Assembly: GCA_025716855.1 (NCBI GenBank)
Contig: JAIXMQ010000033.1
Span: 186,001 to 250,000, forward strand
Direction: 5' to 3'
Source of the DNA: Pilaira anomala
Taxonomy: Eukaryota > Mucoromycota > Mucoromycetes > Mucorales > Mucoraceae
DNA: 64,000 bases
The position numbers were made by a program, and so were the translations under genes. Every line of letters starts with the position of its first letter. The first letter of the stretch is position 1. This document shows, in pieces, positions 48,398 to 60,619 of this stretch. The notes under the pieces were generated by a model. The model did no database searches, was not told where the DNA came from, and was given only the letters and a program-made list of their open reading frames with translations.

Positions 48398-50824
48398 TCA
48401 CAAAAGTGTACTGTGTTCACTACGCTGGTTCTCTTGATTTCTTTTATAAATAGAAGAATTTTTTTCACCTTTCTGAATAGACATGGCAATTTCAGTCATA
48501 TTCTTACTCGCGTTAATGTCTCGATTCCACAGGATAGAACAATTTTGGCAGTCTAAAATCCCATAGTACTTCGTTTCATTGGCAAGCTTTTTATACTCTA
48601 AATCCCCCCCCCCTTTTTTTTTTTACATTATAAGAAAACCTATTCAATTGGTGAGAATTAGTTATTAATAGGATTTACTTATTTCTTACTTTTGAGGTAT
48701 TATACTTATTGATCATGACAACAGCTGCTGTCAACTGCTTTGACCTTTGGTACAATGACCTAAGAACAACACCACTTGTTCCTGAGAGCTGCTTTTTTAT
48801 GGGAACATGTTCTTTGTTTTTTATACCGTCACCAAATACAACCACTGTTATTTTAGCTGATGGGGTAAACTTCGCTTTCTTGAAAACGTGCTCTTTAGGA
48901 TTATAGTTATTATTTCATATAGGCTGAACTAGCCCCTTTATTCTCCTTCTTCTCCTTTTACTTTTTCTTCGTTTATTTTGCTCGGCTTCTTTCTTTTAGC
49001 GTTATTGTACTTTTTTCCACCATTTAAAAGTATGTTCGCCATTTCATTATTTGCTCGTTGTCTTTCTTGATAATCAAAGAACCTGAAAGGAGCGTATTGA
49101 CGATTATAAAATTTAAATAAAGCTTATAACTAATAAATATGCGTTTTCATTATATATGTACTGATTTCGATAGATTCAATACCTGTGGTTTTTTTCAGTT
49201 TTAGAACCTTTTGCTGACATCGGTCAGTCCCAGCTAAACTTCTTCTTTCTTTAGAGGAGCAACTTCTATGTGAAACAGTTGTTGTAAATACTTTTTTGCA
49301 ACCCGTATCAACGGTGACGAGCAGGAACAGTTGATCCATCTTTTCCGCCGAGAATTCAATTAGTTCCAACTCTGCTATTTTAGCTATTTACTTAACCTTT
49401 CTTCTGACAAAGTTTAAACGGGCCCCAAAACCATATGTATGTATTGTTAAGTTAAAGATATCCTTCTTATTATTAGGAGCATTGATTAGATCTTCCAATT
49501 TTATTTTTTAAAAAAAAACTAAACAACTTATTAAACGGCTTATGTTTGGTCACGCCTACCTTTTATATTCAAAACTTGAAAAATCAAAGACATCGAAAGT
49601 GCTTCTGTTCTTCTAAAAAAATCAGACTAGTAATTGAGTTTTTTAATATTAGAACAGAGATATTTGGCATTTATCATAACATGTTTCCAACCTAATGAAT
49701 GAATAGGAAGCACGGAATGTAATCGAGGCTTTGCTTCTTCATCTGAAGTCTCATAAAATATTCTTTCTATTGTTGATAAAATCTTGGCCAAGAAAGTTAT
49801 GAGAAAACCAAGTTTGGCATTCAAATTCTCTAATGTAGGATGCATTGGCAAGTCTTCTTTTAAAGTATAGCATAATTGAATGGCGGTACCCACCCTTGTT
49901 TTAATGACCTAATACGCCCCTTTACACCATTTGGGAGTACCACCATCAATCATAAACTTCCGGACGTATTCATATATTAGAGAATATAATGTTCCATTAT
50001 TATATTTCTAATAAAATAATATTGGTTAGTTTCATACTAAACTGCAAGTCTTTTTTTAGAAAAAAACATACTGGGTTTATCCGACAGATTTCGTTGTATA
50101 CGTAATAGAAAAAAACGTTTCTTAAAAGTTTCGATAACATTATTTAAGTATGTAGTAGCAATAGTGACACATGGGGCAGAGAGAGAATTGCTATGCCTAG
50201 TTTTTGCAGCATCTTTTATGGAATACATAATTGATGGAAATTCGGTCTTAAAATCAGAAAACGCCAATACAACGAAGTTGCCAATGTAATTCTTGTTTGT
50301 CATTTTTTCTTCCATAATAACTTAACAAACGCTATACCAAATTTTTTGCTCTTTGAGATGATTATGGGTCAACCTTTCCTTTTTTCAATAGCTAAATAAT
50401 TTAAGAAGAGTTGTGCTCTAAAAGTGACGTTTCAAATGAATTCTGACAACAAAGTAACTATTTCAATAAAGGGAATAAAGTTTTCTCGCAATATCGTTTT
50501 GAGATGTATTTTACGGGTACAAACTTCGTATTCACTACCGTAAGCAGATTTGATAATGGCATTTTTTGAAGGCCTGTTATTCGGGCACTCAGGCGATCTT
50601 GCGCTGTTGCAATCCAATGCGTTACAAGAAGAACATACAGCAGAGCTTGAAGATGATGATGCGCCAGTATTCAATTTTCTTCCCTTTGCCTTGGCCTGCT
50701 TGGTAGAATAACCACATTTACCTGATAATTTTCTTTTCTTAACTATATATATATATATATATAGTACGAGGATCGTTATTAGTAAGCCTTTTGCGTGGAT
50801 ATCACATGTGCCCACTTTCGACAT
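48398..50824 (-). pseudogene. Decayed Fanzor/OrfB (TnpB-like) nuclease gene
   Basis: Read on the minus strand, fragments follow the order of the Mucorales Fanzor/OrfB-zinc-ribbon proteins. N-terminal Cys cluster (CSSCNALDCNSARSPECPN) and RKIHLKTILRENF at 50824-50432; an in-frame TGA (50432-50434) followed in the same frame by VTFRAQLFLNYLAIEK; middle part at 50315-50037 (APCVTIATTYLNNVIETFKK) and 49893-49627; RuvC-I-like strand LLVTVDTGCKKVFTTTV with SSKERRSLAG near 49330-49200; ANNEMANILLNGGKKYN near 49050-49000; VVVFGDGIKNKEHVPIKK and VVMINKYNTSK near 48880-48700; then a damaged zinc ribbon and CQNCSILWNRDINASKNM near 48560-48500, carrying the last catalytic Asp. Stops and shifts separate the pieces, one Cys pair is damaged, and the expected Glu before TS is Lys. 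I judge it a dead copy. The family assignment rests on motif order. Confidence 0.7.
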
Positions 50825-53681
50825 ATTATGAACAAAGATATGAATAGTTGTTCAAATGACCAGATTGATGGCAGTTACTGCATGTCTCTGTAGCTATTTA
50901 TAATACCAGTAAGTAATCTTAACATAATCAGATAATGAGAGTCATACCTTGCTTTTACAGCTTTTCATTTAATTTTTTTCTCAATGTCTATCGGGCTAGA
51001 GGTAACAACATTATTGACAAGAAAAGAAAAGTGGGGAAATAATAAATTTAGGGTAATTTTTGCTCTTATCAATAGGTACCGGTCACGTTACAAAAGCCAA
51101 AAAAACACATCAGTGATATGTACCAGATATATATCCTGATCATTAATTGCTATTTGAAGGGAGGTTCCACCTTTTATATGATATTATTCTTGGTTTCCCA
51201 TTTAATAATTGACATCTCAGTGTCACAAAACTCCTTTGTTTTTTTTTTTTTTTTTTTTTTGGTATGGGATCCGAGGATCTGGTTCGATTACAAAACTACA
51301 TTTGGATTTTCATGCAATACAAAACGCTTAGACTCATTTTTTTCAAATTTATCAAGTCATTAATTATTATAAAAAATTACTTCTGATCCAAAACTATCAA
51401 TCTTCTGTCAAAAATCCATTTTTTTTTTTTTTTTTTTTTACACACTCAAGGAAAAGATTGATATATATATATATATTTATATAGTGATAATCCGATAATT
51501 GTTCTCTGCTAATAATTTTACTGAGCCAGCAAGAAATTAACGCCAATTGCACCCACCAGTATGATTATGAAATCATCAAGTTATAGTCTTTCTTTCTCTT
51601 TCTTTTTTCCTTCTAAGCACTCATTGCTTTAAAAAAAATGAGCTTGTTCTGTTAACTGAGTTTATTTATGTAGAGTTCTTCCACTTTGTCTATTATTGTT
51701 AAAGGTAAATTAAAGAAGAATAAAAATGCTCTCAATATTAATATCTTTGTAAGCGTTAATTATTAGGAACAACACAGTACTTGGACGAGTTTTTACAAGA
51801 CTATAAATTCTACTTAAGTTTGATATACCAGAGGTATATTACTTTTAATAATATTCCATAAACTTCTTGTGCTAATCTCTAATAATTATTCAGGAAAAAT
51901 TCAAGTATTTTAATATTAAAGTAAGTAGATTCGTTTCGAAGTACCTCTGTTATTTGTAACAATTTTATTTTAGATTAATTTTTATTTCTGGTTACAAGTC
52001 TGCGAGGTATATTTCTATAATAAAAACACATATCAGAACTCTTTCTAATTTATTTCATAGAGATAACTCAGGGTCTATTATTCGTTCTGGTTCGTTAGTA
52101 ACTTTGGGTGCTAGGCGTGTATTCTAGTATATGTGAGAAAATAGTTTTGCCAACCAACATGTGCCGGTGGATGTACGCAGGTGTACTGGGCTACCAGCGA
52201 ATACACTGGCTGATGAACTGGTGGAGTACTGGCGAGCGTACGTGCTAGGGCGAGTAAGTTTTTATGATTTATTTTGAGAGCTATTAATACCACCCACTTA
52301 ATTTCCTTATATGGGTTTTCTGGCCCACAACTCTCAAATGGGAATACATGATAATTTACAAGTGAATATTTCAGTTTAAATGTATCATACCTAGCAAAAA
52401 AAAGGACGCACCCTTTGCAACGTCCGATAGGACACAAGTGCTTTTGCTTTTTTAATTCTAGTAGGATCACCTCGTTGAAAAAAAAGCCCTAGCTACATAA
52501 ATTTCCTTCGTATAACAGAGTTCGTCAAATTCGCAGTTAGGTATCAATAACATACGAGGTATACCTTTTACTCCATAATGACTAACTCTACCATGGCGGA
52601 GAGTTGAGCGCCTCGTAATATGAAACATAAGCTTTATAGAAGAAAGAGTAGACTTCTCTCTAGCTCAAATCTTTAGTTTCAGGAATAAGATCGCCTTTAA
52701 AATAATAACTATCACCAACTAGCATTCTCATTATTACATAGGGATTTAATAACTTTTTACTTAAATGTTTTTTACGAACGTTTTGGGAATCAATCAAAGG
52801 CCCCACTTTCCACTCACGATATGGAATGGTAACAAGGTTTATGGGTACTCTATATTCTGATTATCAGGGCATCGAATCATCATTCACATGTAGCAGAAAC
52901 CATCAGACTTATACATTAGATACTTTTGAAAAGAATTATTTGCCACTTCTCGAAGGCATTGATAGTTGATACATAGATTGATGTCTTTTAATCTCCATGA
53001 GAAAAACACTATTCAAGTAAAATGTTAATTTCTTACGTAAAATATGAAAGTATCTGTATTTTTTAAGAAAACTTCGACAACCTTTATTTAGAGCATCTGA
53101 AAAACAGAATTACGTTTATGATATGTAGTCATATGATGTGCCCTATCACGCTATTGACACTAGAAACTCTTAGTTAAAGTATATAGCAATCATACTACAT
53201 AACAAAAAAAAAAAAAAAAAGCTGTGATGTAAAATAAAGACGATTATTAATTATATTACCACATTAAAAAAAAAGACGTATTTGTGATACTTATATTCCC
53301 ACTTTATTCCTTAGAGAAAAGAGAAGATATTTTAGTCTTGGTAAAGTCTTCGAATTCTTGCAAAAAAAAAAATATAAAAAGGTTTCTCGCACGAAAGATA
53401 TCATTTATATTGTCTGTGAAAAAGTTACAGCCTTTGACACAGTAACTATTATGTACACATGGAAAGAATACTCTAACACCTGGAATAATATAATCATCTT
53501 CCGAAGTAACTTCGGACGATTGAATACGACATTCCCTCGCTGCTTCACTAAAAAACAGATGCTATAGTTATTATATTAAAGCACGTTATTTAATTATATC
53601 AGGAAAGAGGGATAAAATAAAATAGAAAGTATAAAACAAATGGGATAAAAACTATTATGTAAAGAGAAAAGAAGAAAACTT
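50825..53681. other. Repeat-derived spacer, no intact gene
   Basis: Stop-rich in all frames. On the minus strand near 52850-52450 a few adjacent frames read like degenerate protein (for example VTIPYREWKVGPLIDS and HGRVSHYGVKGIPRMLL). They probably belong to another old mobile element, but I cannot name it. T-runs lie at 51238-51260 and 51420-51439. Confidence 0.4.
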
Positions 53682-54270
53682 CTAATAGATTTCACTCCTC
53701 GCGCAGACTGTTTGAGTAGACTGGTGCAGTGATACAAAATTGGGATGTAGAGGATTTATATGATGTGAGAACAGCTTCTTGTGATTAGGAAGAAGACTGT
53801 TCCGAGCACATGCACAGCCAGTGATATCGTCATAAGGTTTCAAATATGATTCCGAAATAAAGTAAGGTGCCTTCTTCAATGGGCTCACTGGTGCTGTTGT
53901 GTATGGTGGATAAGGCGGTCCAAACGGGATCAGGATTAGGATAGTCATTGCAGAGCTTCAATTCTTCGAAGACAGTTTGCCAAAAAGACCATTTTCTAGA
54001 ACAAGAGACAAATATATGCTGGTTCGATTCGGGCGAGATTTGACATACTGTATGCTGCATAATGAGAAAGGCAGGCATTGAATAGAAATTTACCAGATAT
54101 AGTGATAAACTTACCATCCTTTCGTTTCTTTTTTTGAATTTGTTGTTGTAGATATCATCGAAACACTCCCGTAGTAATTCGCGTAGGCGGCCTCGAGAGA
54201 GATGAAGTAGCCAGTGTGAACCAATCTCGGTAGGGTAATAATTACGAATTTTCGGTGGCAACCATAGCAT
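53682..54270 (-). mobile_element. LINE 3' fragment with zf-RVT-like C-terminus
   Basis: A minus-strand frame of 146 residues, followed by a second overlapping frame, resembles the region after the reverse transcriptase of fungal non-LTR retrotransposons: a Cys/His stretch in which SNQHIFVSCSRKWSFWQTVF corresponds to the 'H-F--C--kW' zinc-binding part, then DPVWTALSTIHN and LLYFGIIFETL. The reverse transcriptase and endonuclease parts are absent upstream within the readable frame, as expected for a truncated copy. No poly-A tail or target duplication could be delimited. Confidence 0.6.
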
Positions 54271-54907
54271 TTGAATTGCCTATGAATAATTCAAGATACA
54301 TCTTATCTAATCCAGAAATCATCAGCGAAGAAGACCGCGCACTATGGTGGCAATCTCGAGCTTCAAGAACAAGTAGAGATTCTTATCCCGCTTGTAACGG
54401 CTCCATTACAAGTAGATAAAGATGATACTGATTAGCCCAAGTTGAGTGAAAACTATGCTATCTTTTTAATGCCATTACTACCCGCAAATTCCCCGCTATG
54501 GCAGTTCACAAAGCAGAGGTGTGGTTTCTCTACTAAACCAAAAATCGAGCCAGATTAAAGCAATGGAATCTCTTTAAGAAATAGAATAAAGGTGCAGTTA
54601 TAAAAAAAAAAGCAGTTTTTTGTTTTTAAAAATATTAAAGCTACGTCAGATAAAAGGGATATATAATTGGTTGAAAATATGTATAAAATAATTCAACTAG
54701 TAAATTTATGTGTAAGATTCGCGCGTACCATTTTTTTTACTGGATACACCACTCCGGGCACCATTTTTGTAAAATTAAAACAAAGTTTTTTGCATCCACC
54801 ACTTTTTCATTTTTTTTTTTCCAAATCACCCAGTTTTTAAAAAAAGTGGAAATCTCACTTTTTTTAAAAAAAAATCTCTGGCGCCCACTTGTTTTTTAAG
54901 CAAAATA
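54271..54907. other. Spacer between LINE fragment and TIR element
   Basis: No gene seen; short T- and A-rich tracts near 54600 and 54800-54870. The TA at 54906-54907 is the presumed target dinucleotide of the next element. Confidence 0.5.
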
Positions 54908-55816
54908 GGGGTGTTCAGACCAATTTATGCTAAAATCTGACAAATTTACGTTAGCCAATAAAATTATTTTGGGTCTGAACACCCCAAATGCAAAAAAAAT
55001 TCAATTTTTTAGTTGACAGATGATGAAAATCTTTCATTATGCAATTAGTTTCTTAAGTGAATAAACTTTTTTTTTTTTTGCTCCTACTCTTCTTTATCTT
55101 CTATACTTTGTATTTCACTATATCTTGAATCTTTATAAAAATGGCCAATCAACGTCCCATCCAAAAAAAAAAAAAACTAATGCTATTACTGCTATTGAAC
55201 AAAACAGACGTGATAAAGGAAAGTGTAGACAAATCGGGGTAGTTCCTGAAACCAATGTTAGCAAAACATACATTAATTGTGATAAACACGTCAGCGAGCG
55301 TAGCCAGCAATCTCCTACGGATTACTTAGTGGATTTCGAGTTCTAGTGAAATGACTCTTAATATGATCTTTACATATATTTATCAATATCCTGTATAATA
55401 CACGACGCTTAAAATCACCAGTAACAAGACGTTGCAATGTTTTCATGTAGGATTTGACAAGTACCTTCGTTTCTTTTTCACTTTTCTTCTAGGACTTTAT
55501 CAAGTTGGATTTTGGAAAAACTCTAGGCATTGTACGATATTGCTGTTTGGTTGTTTTGATTGTTATTATATTATAAAAGAGAAAATTATACACAGATATA
55601 AAATATAAAAGAGAAAAGAGAAAAGAAGAAAGTAATCTAGTTGTTATAATGACATATTTATTTTGACATGACGCATAATTTGTACCAAAATGCAAATTAA
55701 ACAAAGATTTGCTCTGCGGCTTTAGGTGTTCAATTATAAAAATTTGACAATTTTTTTAACCAATCAGATTATTTTAAATTTTGCACTATTTTAGCACAAA
55801 TTGGTCTGAACACCCC
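54908..55816. mobile_element. 909-bp DNA element with foldback terminal inverted repeats and TA flanks
   Basis: The left end (54908 onward) reads GGGGTGTTCAGACCAATTT and the right end (up to 55816) is its reverse complement. The match continues about 28 bp with one mismatch (ATGC versus GTGC before TAAAAT). Both sides are flanked by TA (54906-54907 and 55817-55818), the target duplication of Tc1/mariner-like elements. Each end carries a second inverted copy of its terminus about 65-90 bp inward: perfect GGTCTGAACACCCC at 54972-54985, degenerate GGTGTTCAA at 55725-55733. Inside, a frame of about 60 residues (ITAIEQNRRDKGKCRQIG...) with a shift in an A-run at 55161-55174 may be the start of a DNA-binding domain. 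No DDE core is seen, so the copy is non-autonomous. Confidence 0.75.
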
Positions 55817-56335
55817 TATTATATTATATTTTTTATTTGTAAATAAATAATGCTTTTGAAAAATCAACAAAACTTCATCTGTCTAAGTAAGTACAAACTT
55901 TATGTTGAGAAGCTAATCCTTTCTGGTCTTTAAAAAATGCTCAAAAAAATCTCTGGGTGTGTAGTCAATAGTGCAAGCTGGATACACTTGTTTTGACACT
56001 AAGTGCGATCATTGCCTATCTGTATAGACTCGCTTGTTTTCACTCGTTATTCTTCAGAATAAACATCTGTCACTCTTTACTGTTGAACGTCAAAAACCAG
56101 TCGTATAAATATTCTTAATTATAAGGTAATGCCTCAATTATCACTATTAAAAAAGAGACTTTTTTTATCATTCATAGATACACAAATATTTATAAACAAA
56201 TAAATAAAAGACAATAAGGATATTCAGTTTTAAACACGACAATTATTATTTTGATATATATGACGTATTTATATTTTTCTAAAAAAAGGAAAAAGAAAAA
56301 GGAAAAAAAAAGGGCAAAAACAACTAATTAACTGA
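55817..56335. other. Spacer, no gene seen
   Basis: AT-rich 3' flank of the cyclin-Y-like gene; nothing recognisable. Confidence 0.5.
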
Positions 56336-58743
56336 TTACCATTGATCCATCATATGCTCAATGTCTCGAAGATGGAAATAAGTTCGAGCAAAATCAGAAC
56401 AATTAACGGATACATCCCAACCCAAATAAGTTAAAAATACTCTTTCGATTGTATTACTATATTTTTTTAAAAAAAAATATTAGTCAAACTAATAGAAGAT
56501 GAGAGAGGAAAAAAAATACTTACATCACATCCAAGGTTAATTCTGGAAATATCATTGCAAAATCTGCGTTGAAAATAGCACAATCATCCCAAACTTTAAC
56601 AGCTGTTAATAGTGAAGACATGACAATCATTCTCCAGCTAAAGTCCCATAATTTTTGCTTTGACAAGTCTAACATACGTTTTGCATAAATGAAAGTGATG
56701 ATAGCATGTTCTGCTGTTAGCTAATAAAAGGAAGAACTGAAATGTTAATAATAAGTTATAATCTATTAAGCTACTACATACCTCCCCACAATCAAATACA
56801 TATGCTAATTGATCATATATGTCATTCCAATCTGTCAGTGGCTCTGTACAATGATTATGCGTGGACTCATCAGGCACAACCGCCTCAACCTCATTAAAGA
56901 TAGCATCACAAGAAAAGTCAACCAAGTTATGATTTCGTTTGATTATATTGTAAAATGCCCAGGAAACACTATAAAAATTTAAGTTATAAAATAATAGATT
57001 TAAATTGATAAAAAAGAAACAAACCTCTTTAAAGTTTTAGCTACTTTTTCCCTGCTCTTTTGTTCCTCATGAAATGATTCTTGCCAATTCAGATCATAAT
57101 CTCTAATGTTTGAATAAGCAGAGGTTGATCTTTTGTAAGCTTTTACGTCCTCAATATTAAGAACTCCTTTTACTTGATGTGATTTTCTCTTGTTTGAAAC
57201 TGCAGTACCCTCTTTTGAATCGTTATGCTGCTGCTTACTAACACAAACAAATGGCACCCCTTCATCAAGCTTATTCACATTTCCTTCCGTCTTACTTGGT
57301 CTTACGGTATTACTAAATTTAGTTTGCTCTTTGTTACCACTTGAAGGAGACCATGCGACATTGTTTTTAATATGGTTATTATATTTGCTGAAAGAATTAC
57401 CACTGGGTTCCGTTTTTTCTTCTGCAGCAAAATAATCTTGATATTCTTGTGATCGTTCCCAGATGTCATCTAAAAGTTGATCAAATTGCTGTGATTGTGT
57501 AGCATCACCATCCCAATACTTTTGTTTTCTGATTTCTTTCTTTACAGCAGGTTGAAAACTATCGTCAAAGTTGCTTTGAATACTATTTGCAGGCGAGTTC
57601 TGGTTTTGGTATAGGCTTTTATCATAAATAGGTATTGGTTTATTCAAGTTTCTTGTGGATAAGAATGTAGCAAATGCTTCCGAGTAAGCTTTCGCTCCTG
57701 GTCTCTCAGGTACGGCAGGCTTCTCCAGATTCTCTTTACTAGAATCCAAGGAAGAACATAATTGCTTACGTGGCAACTATTTAATACAAGTCAATTTTCA
57801 TTTTTTTGGTTTATTTTTATATGTTTATATTTTTCAAACCTACAGAATCCATGGAAGATGTTTGTCGTTCAAGACTGTGTTGCACGGACATTGTCTTTTT
57901 TAATTTGGTCACAGATGAGACTTCAGGTTTTTTCTTGAATACCTTTTTCACAGAATGTCCTAGCTGAGTAAACATAGTAGATAGGTTACGTCGAACAACC
58001 TTGGGGTCCTTTGAGGCAATTGTCATTTGACTATCCACATTTTCTTCTGATGTGGTTACAAAGCTTGAAGCAATCACCGACGCAGGCGAATCAGTCTTGT
58101 GTGGTTGTAAATGGTTATTATCATGAAAGAAAGCAGATGATAAAGGTGTAAGGGATTCTTCTATTAATGATAAAGATTTTTCATCCGATGGTATTAAAGG
58201 AGGGGTATCTAATAAATCAACCATGCTCTTTAAAGAGACAGGTAATCGAGAGACTGGGATTTTGGAGACGGTATTATTTAATGAAGGTAATTGCTTATTA
58301 TTTTGGTCTTTTACTGATCTAATTGAGAATGAGGAACTCGAAGATTCCGAGTGGGCGAAGGAGGGTAGACGATTATGCTGGTTTAGTTTTTTGTCGGAAA
58401 TTATGATTTTCTGCGGTGCTACAGAAAATGATTTGGACCGAATTGACAACGAACGAGAAGCCCAGCTGCGAAGGGTTGCAGGCTTTGGTTTACTGACTAC
58501 TGTAGTGTTGAAATTGTTTGTGTTTATACGCGAAGTAGATAGCCAGGTTGTTATCATACTGACAATAAGTTCTCTGGCAGTTTCTGTTAAGACAGGTTCT
58601 AATGCCAACTCAATGGCAGGCACGGCATCTTCTAAATCCGAGATCAACTCTTTTGGAATGAGTGGAAACATATTGTTCCCTTTGACTTTACCCTGTCTCT
58701 CACTACTTAAGGTTGAACTTGTTTTCGAACGAGTCAAGAACAT
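56336..58743 (-). CDS. Cyclin-Y-like protein with long N-terminal extension
   Basis: Five exons (58743-57844, 57776-57025, 56968-56782, 56720-56524, 56456-56336), 718 residues, in phase. The cyclin box occupies about residues 548-700: VSWAFYNIIKRNHN, LTAEHAIITFIYAKRML, WRMIVMSSLLTAVKVWDD, NADFAMIFPELTLDVI, FLTYLGWDVSVNCSDFARTYFHL. The TAEHAI, KVWDD and NxDF pattern is that of cyclin Y and related Pho80-type cyclins, which activate CDK14/Pho85-class kinases. The first 540 residues are Ser-rich and disordered, with basic patches (GHSVKKVFKKKPE) and many SP sites, probably regulatory. The N-terminal MFLTRSK lacks the myristoylation glycine of animal cyclin Y. The gene ends 6 residues after the HLRDI motif, so the box is the C-terminus. 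The kinase partner is inferred. Confidence 0.88.
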
Positions 58744-58975
58744 GTTTTAAATAATAAAATAAAATCTGTTTGTGGATATAAATTTATATTACGAAAATGA
58801 ATGGAAGGGGTAAGTGAGAGTGAGAAGGCAGGAAGTATCTAATAAAGAATAAATAAAAGGAATGAAAAGAAAAGATACAAAAAGTAGTATTGGGCAAGAT
58901 GTAAGTGTAGTGTTTGAATAGAGAGAATGTTTATATGTGTTGTGGAATTTATTGAAAAAAAAATTGTTTTGTCGA

Positions 58976-60619
58976 CTAGAGTATCACATAGCGAGGTTTC
59001 TTGTTAGGATTTTTGTTGTCATGGTTTGCTTTGTTAAGTGCGTCAATTGTACGTTTCTGATTAACCCAAAAATTAAAACTTGCGTTTGTTTCAACTATTT
59101 TAAATATTTACCTTTGATTCTTCTTGTTCTTTTGTTAATTGTATAGAACCAATTCCCATTTTATCAAGCGCTTCTTTAGAAAGTACGGTTCCTGAATTTC
59201 CACACATACACAAAAAGTAAGTTAAAAAAAAATAACATTTAATTATGCACGCAACTTACTCGGTCTTTCCTCTTTAATTCCTTTTATTTTTCGGATCATT
59301 TCAGCGCCGGGATCTCTTCTGCCTTGTAAAAATTTCCTATAGGAAATTAAAAACAAAAATTAGTCTTTATAGAAGTAACAAAAGGTCATTGTTTGTTAGA
59401 TTTACTGAAGTTCATCCTTTTCAGCTTCGGTAGGTTCTTTTCTTTGTGGTAATTTCTTTCTTATCAATGATCCATCGACAGCTACCAACCCCTTCCCTTT
59501 TATATAATATGCTTCTTTAAGCTTCGATTTAGAATTACTCATTAGTGTCGCTAATGGAGCCATTGTTTCTCTCTTTGATTCATACAGGTATGTGCCATCT
59601 GATTGTTTCGTTTGAGTTGCCCATCTAATATCAAATCCGCTATCACTATAGTATTGTTTTAGTTATCTTTTCTTTTTGTATAAATAGATTCGTAAAAATT
59701 ACCCTGAAGCTAGTTCCATTCGGCCGTTTTTTGAATAATTACAAACTCGTGCCAAGTGCGTATCACAATAGTCTCCAGATCGACTAAAAAAATGGATTTG
59801 ATCAGATATCTATTATATGTATACACTTATGTCATATATTTACATATCTGTCCATTCAGAGCATTGTGTATCTTTTCTAACGTAGCTTGCACATCGTCCT
59901 AAGTCCAAACTTTGTCCTATAACCCAGATTTGTTGTATTTGATCCACATGTAATGCAATTGAATGATTTGCCTTTATAAATGTATATGCCGTTAGGTTCA
60001 ATATGTTTCGTCATATCTATCTATATTTACCTCTGTTGGTTTTAACAAAAAAGGCCTTTTGATTGCTATCACCGACCCCATACCCAATTCTTGTTCGTAT
60101 TTCAAATAAGCCTTTCCAGTAATATATACATTTATTTGAGATCCTCGCATGTCAGTTATGCGTGTTACACAAAAATCGTTTTGAGGATAACATTTATCAA
60201 TCACGCCAATTGTAGACCAATCTTTTGTAGGTTTGACACCAACATTAATTGAGTTGAATAAAGCTGTATGTGATTGTACTTTGTTTAGAGGCACAAATTC
60301 AACATTTTGTAACCCCTTATCGCATTGCCTTGCAGAGAATAAACGGCGTCTGTTTTTTTTCGTTTTTTAAGGTTCAAAAAAAAATAAAAAATAAAAAGAA
60401 TAGGTAGTATATGCAGAATCCTACCTTAAACGTAAACCAGAACGAGAGTCTATATCAACTGGTTTCTTTGGTGTTATTGATTTACTAATTTCAATAGCTC
60501 CCATCTCTTCTTTTTCAATTTCTTGGTGAAGTTCATCTAAATCCAAATCTAAGAGTTTCCATGTTAAAAGTTATGTAAATTAAAACATGTTGTACTTTTG
60601 AACCTTCTGAATTTGACAT
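58976..60619 (-). CDS. MCM10: Mcm10 DNA replication initiation factor
   Basis: Nine exons (60619-60604, 60548-60425, 60349-60031, 59971-59844, 59783-59703, 59645-59406, 59336-59260, 59191-59112, 59056-58976), 381 residues, in phase. Mcm10 activates the CMG helicase at origins and binds single-strand DNA and polymerase alpha. Seen: NVEFVPLNKVQSHTALF followed by an OB fold (WSTIGVIDKCY, DMRGSQINVYITGKAYLKYE, GSVIAIKRPFLLKP), the zinc finger CASYVRKDTQCSEWTDIRSGDYCDTH (C-x9-C-x11-C-x2-H) and the GFDIR element. The C-terminus (KRTIDALNK, NKKPRYVIL) is short and basic. The vertebrate C-terminal domain is missing, as in yeasts. The first exon is 16 bp, and its donor GTTCAA is weak, making the very N-terminus the least certain part. 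Confidence 0.92.

Noticed and set aside
48709..48906. Plus-strand frame starting MIMTTAAVNCFDLWYND
   Set aside because: The opposite strand in the same place carries the recognisable VVFGDG...TSK part of the Fanzor-like relic.
52571..52630. Short stem-like stretch (CTCTACCATGGCGGAGAG) considered as a tRNA or structured RNA
   Set aside because: No acceptor stem, anticodon arm or T-loop could be paired around it; on the minus strand it falls within degenerate protein-like frames.
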